Source of the DNA: Deltaproteobacteria bacterium UBA2385
GTDB taxonomy: Bacteria > Myxococcota_A > UBA796 > UBA2385
Length of the DNA: 7,780 bases
Reading direction: 5' to 3'
Assembly: GCA_002343455.1 (NCBI GenBank)
Contig: DDSR01000304.1
Span: 1-7,780 of the forward strand
The notes below the pieces were generated by a model that was given only the letters and a program-made list of their open reading frames with translations, was not told where the DNA came from and did not search any database. This document shows positions 6,196-7,780 of this stretch, piece by piece. Positions within the stretch are counted from its first letter, which is position 1. The number at the start of each line of letters is the position of its first letter. A program made the translations under genes and the position numbers.

Positions 6196-6981
6196 GTGTC
6201 GCAAGTCCTGCGCTACAGCCGCATCGGCGTCGGTGTCCTGACCCTGGGCACCGGGGTTCCGCTGCTGGCGATCGAGTGGTCCGAGCTCAGCCAGGAGCGC
6301 GACGACCTGGCCGCCGAGGTGGACCTCCTGCGCAGCCGGCTGGAGTACGCGGCGGCCGTCCCGGCCCGGGGCAGCACCCGGGACCTGCCCCTGGCCTACG
6401 CCGGGCGGCCCCTGCTGGACGACCAGGGGCTGGCGATCGCCTCCGAGCAGACGACCTTGCTCCAGACCGAGTCCGCCTCGCTGCGCCGTGAGCTCGACCG
6501 CCTGCGCGAGGCGCCTCCGCAGTGGCAGCGGGGCGAGGGAGACATCGGGCTGTTGATCGAGCCGCCCTCGCCGCCGAGCGGGGAGTCCCGCGACGCGGGG
6601 CTCGAGCTGGACGACACCGTCGACGTCCTCAGGCGGCGCCTGGTGGGGGCCTCGCGCGACCTGGAGGACGTGCAGGCCGATCGGGACGAGGCCCTGGCGA
6701 TGCTGCGCCGGGAGATGTTCAACAACCTGCAGTTCAGCGCGGTCATCGGCGAGTGCGGGCATCGCCTGACCTCCCGCTCGGTCAACGACTGCGCCGACCG
6801 GGTGCGTGCCCTGCTGGCCCCCGAGTGGTCGCGCTTCGACGCCTGCGTGCGCGAGGTGAACGCCGTCCCGACCTACTCGCAGGCCGAAGCGGCGCGCAAC
6901 GTCGCCAACGCCTTGCAGCTCGAGCGGGGGGCCATCCTGATGTGCGACCCCGGGCTGCCCGAGGGGGGACGCCCCCGCTGA
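6196..6981 (+). CDS. Membrane-anchored coiled-coil protein with four cysteines
   Basis: This 261-residue protein belongs to no family I recognise. After a short basic N-terminus (RYSR) there is one hydrophobic segment (about 10-28), then acidic residues, predicting an N-in, C-out single-span anchor with the bulk in the periplasm. Heptad-like helices rich in Glu, Leu and Arg follow at about 29-52, 83-106 and 139-176. They are separated by linkers rich in Pro, Gly and Ser, including GLLIEPPSPPSGE (118-130). The C-terminal part (180-250) contains all four cysteines (187, 199, 217, 250), which could make two disulfides in a small folded domain. It starts at GTG with a strong ribosome-binding site. 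It is divergent from the ATP-grasp cassette with 149 bp between, and ends 7 bp from the convergent lipoprotein gene with no terminator visible. A role as an envelope spacer or scaffold is a guess from architecture alone. Confidence 0.85.
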   Translation: MSQVLRYSRIGVGVLTLGTGVPLLAIEWSELSQERDDLAAEVDLLRSRLEYAAAVPARGSTRDLPLAYAGRPLLDDQGLAIASEQTTLLQTESASLRRELDRLREAPPQWQRGEGDIGLLIEPPSPPSGESRDAGLELDDTVDVLRRRLVGASRDLEDVQADRDEALAMLRREMFNNLQFSAVIGECGHRLTSRSVNDCADRVRALLAPEWSRFDACVREVNAVPTYSQAEAARNVANALQLERGAILMCDPGLPEGGRPR

Positions 6982-6988
6982 GCCCACC

Positions 6989-7267
6989 CTAGGGCAGGGC
7001 CATCGCCTGCGCGGCGGCCACGCACTCGCCCTTGGTGCAGCGAAGATCGACCTGGATGGACTCCAGGCGTCGTAAGCCCTGCTGGTGCGCCGCGGCGCTC
7101 AGCTCGCTCCGGGCGAGGGCCACGAGCTCGCGGCGCTGAGCCGCGGGCAGCGTGAGCTGCGCCTCGACCCGCGCCGGCTGGGGCTGCGTCCAGATCTGCA
7201 CCACGGGTGCCGGCTCGGCCGGCGCCGTGGAGCAGGAGATGAGCCCCGCGAGGAGGAGTCCGACCAC
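6989..7267 (-). CDS. Small lipoprotein with C-x4-C motif
   Basis: This is a 92-residue predicted lipoprotein. The hydrophobic stretch GLLLAGLI is followed by the lipobox L-I-S-C, with lipidated Cys12. A Pro/Ala linker and a helical region follow, and then a second Cys pair, C-TKGE-C (77, 82). The region from Arg45 to the end aligns by eye with the C-terminal half of the protein encoded just upstream (Gly-[Leu/Tyr]-x-Arg-[Leu/Val]-[Glu/Asp]-x-Ile, then C-x4-C), so the two look like tandem paralogues. The start is a GTG with GAGG 6 nt upstream, 17 bp after the stop of the upstream gene. No earlier start codon was found in this frame nearby. The signal peptide is unusual in lacking positive charges before the hydrophobic core. 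Function unknown; outer-membrane or periplasmic location is expected. Confidence 0.75.
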   Translation of the reverse strand: MVGLLLAGLISCSTAPAEPAPVVQIWTQPQPARVEAQLTLPAAQRRELVALARSELSAAAHQQGLRRLESIQVDLRCTKGECVAAAQAMALP

Positions 7268-7284
7268 GCGGGGCCTCGCGGGAT

Positions 7285-7686
7285 CTAGAGCTTCTTCTCT
7301 TCCAGGACCTTGCCGTCGGCGTCGGTCTTGACCATCTTGGCGACCGAGCCGGTCACGGTGGCGGTGCAGGTGCTGGCGTTGCAGGTGGGCTCGCCGGTCT
7401 TGATGTTGTCGACGCGGCTGTAGCCCATGCCCTTGCCCTTCTCGATGATCGCCTGGCGGCCGGCGTTCTCGATGGCGCCCTTGCGGACGGCCTCGATGCT
7501 GACCTGGGTGGTGATGGTCTCGGTCTTCTTCTCTTCCTTGGGCTCGGCGGGGGCCACGGGCTCGGCCGGCTGGGTGGGCTGCGCGTCCACCTTGATGACG
7601 GGGGTCTCGGTGGTGGTGGTGTCGGCGTCGCCGCAGGCGAGGGCGAAGCCGAGCATGACGGTGAGGATGGGCATGAGCTTGCGCAT
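7285..7686 (-). CDS. Lipoprotein-like protein with Pro/Glu linker and C-x4-C motif
   Basis: This 133-residue protein starts with a basic Met-Arg-Lys and a hydrophobic core ending in FALAC, so Cys18 is the probable lipidated residue. The -3 to -1 positions (Ala-Leu-Ala) are not the ideal lipobox but are tolerable. Residues 20-60 are a low-complexity Thr, Pro, Ala, Glu and Lys tether. The folded part (about 60-133) contains GMGYSRVDNI (86-95), then C-NAST-C (102, 107) and a beta-rich end. The Cys pair probably forms a small disulfide loop. A GGAG 5 nt before the ATG supports the start. The gene is first in a two-gene minus-strand operon with the smaller lipoprotein 17 bp downstream. Function unknown; such tethered proteins often sit on the periplasmic face of the outer membrane. 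Confidence 0.85.
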   Translation of the reverse strand: MRKLMPILTVMLGFALACGDADTTTTETPVIKVDAQPTQPAEPVAPAEPKEEKKTETITTQVSIEAVRKGAIENAGRQAIIEKGKGMGYSRVDNIKTGEPTCNASTCTATVTGSVAKMVKTDADGKVLEEKKL

Positions 7687-7710
7687 GGGAACTCCAGTGA
7701 ATCGGCGTGG

Positions 7711-7736
7711 GTCGGACCGACGAGGGGGGGTTCCTC
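7711..7736. promoter_or_regulatory. Palindrome and adjacent hairpin upstream of the lipoprotein operon
   Basis: A perfect 11-bp palindrome, GTCGG-A-CCGAC (7711-7721), is followed directly by a CGAGG/CCTCG inverted repeat with a 6-nt loop (7721-7736). Both lie 25-50 bp upstream of the ATG at 7686, where an operator or leader structure could be. No matching -10 or -35 pair was found. The assignment is speculative. Confidence 0.25.
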
Positions 7737-7780
7737 GCCGTGGGGCCGAGCGGTCCGCGCGGCGTCCTGAGGTTAGCGAG

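Noticed and set aside
6133..6987. Minus-strand open frame of 284 codons opposite the coiled-coil gene
   Set aside because: The plus strand has a strong ribosome-binding site, a membrane anchor and coiled coils. This frame shows only biased composition.

Overview
The window is very GC-rich bacterial DNA with strong third-position G/C bias. Frames opposite the real genes therefore stay open for hundreds of codons. Lipobox lipoproteins, exported proteins and a TadG-like von Willebrand factor A (VWA) protein point to a Gram-negative (diderm) host. A myxobacterial or other former delta-proteobacterial genome is my best guess. No rRNA, tRNA, CRISPR array, transposase or integrase is visible, so the taxon cannot be fixed from this window.

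Layout, left to right. Positions 1-258 are intergenic, with GC-rich hairpins at the very edge and two and a half copies of a repeat built from 8-nt units. Next come two minus-strand genes, transcribed right to left: a TadG-like VWA protein (1432-2673) followed by an exported, uncharacterised protein that may be an alpha/alpha toroid (259-1398). Then, after a 121-bp gap, comes a tight minus-strand three-gene cassette: ATP-grasp ligase A (4769-6046), an alpha/beta-hydrolase esterase-like protein (4036-4779) and ATP-grasp ligase B (2795-4021). A and the esterase overlap by 11 bp; the esterase and B are 14 bp apart. A 149-bp divergent intergenic region separates the cassette from a plus-strand gene (6196-6981) for a membrane-anchored coiled-coil protein with four cysteines. 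That gene converges, 7 bp apart, on a minus-strand pair of small lipoproteins (7285-7686, then 6989-7267). The pair look like divergent tandem paralogues sharing a C-x4-C motif.

The most interesting element is the three-gene cassette. Two dissimilar ATP-grasp enzymes, probably carboxylate-amine or carboxylate-thiol ligases, are apparently co-translated with a serine hydrolase. This fits a small pathway that builds and then trims or releases a peptide-like or amide-linked small molecule, or modifies a protein terminus. The substrate cannot be read from sequence. The VWA/exported-protein pair and the lipoprotein pair look like separate cell-envelope functions. I see no clear promoter or intrinsic terminator anywhere, which is common in DNA this GC-rich.
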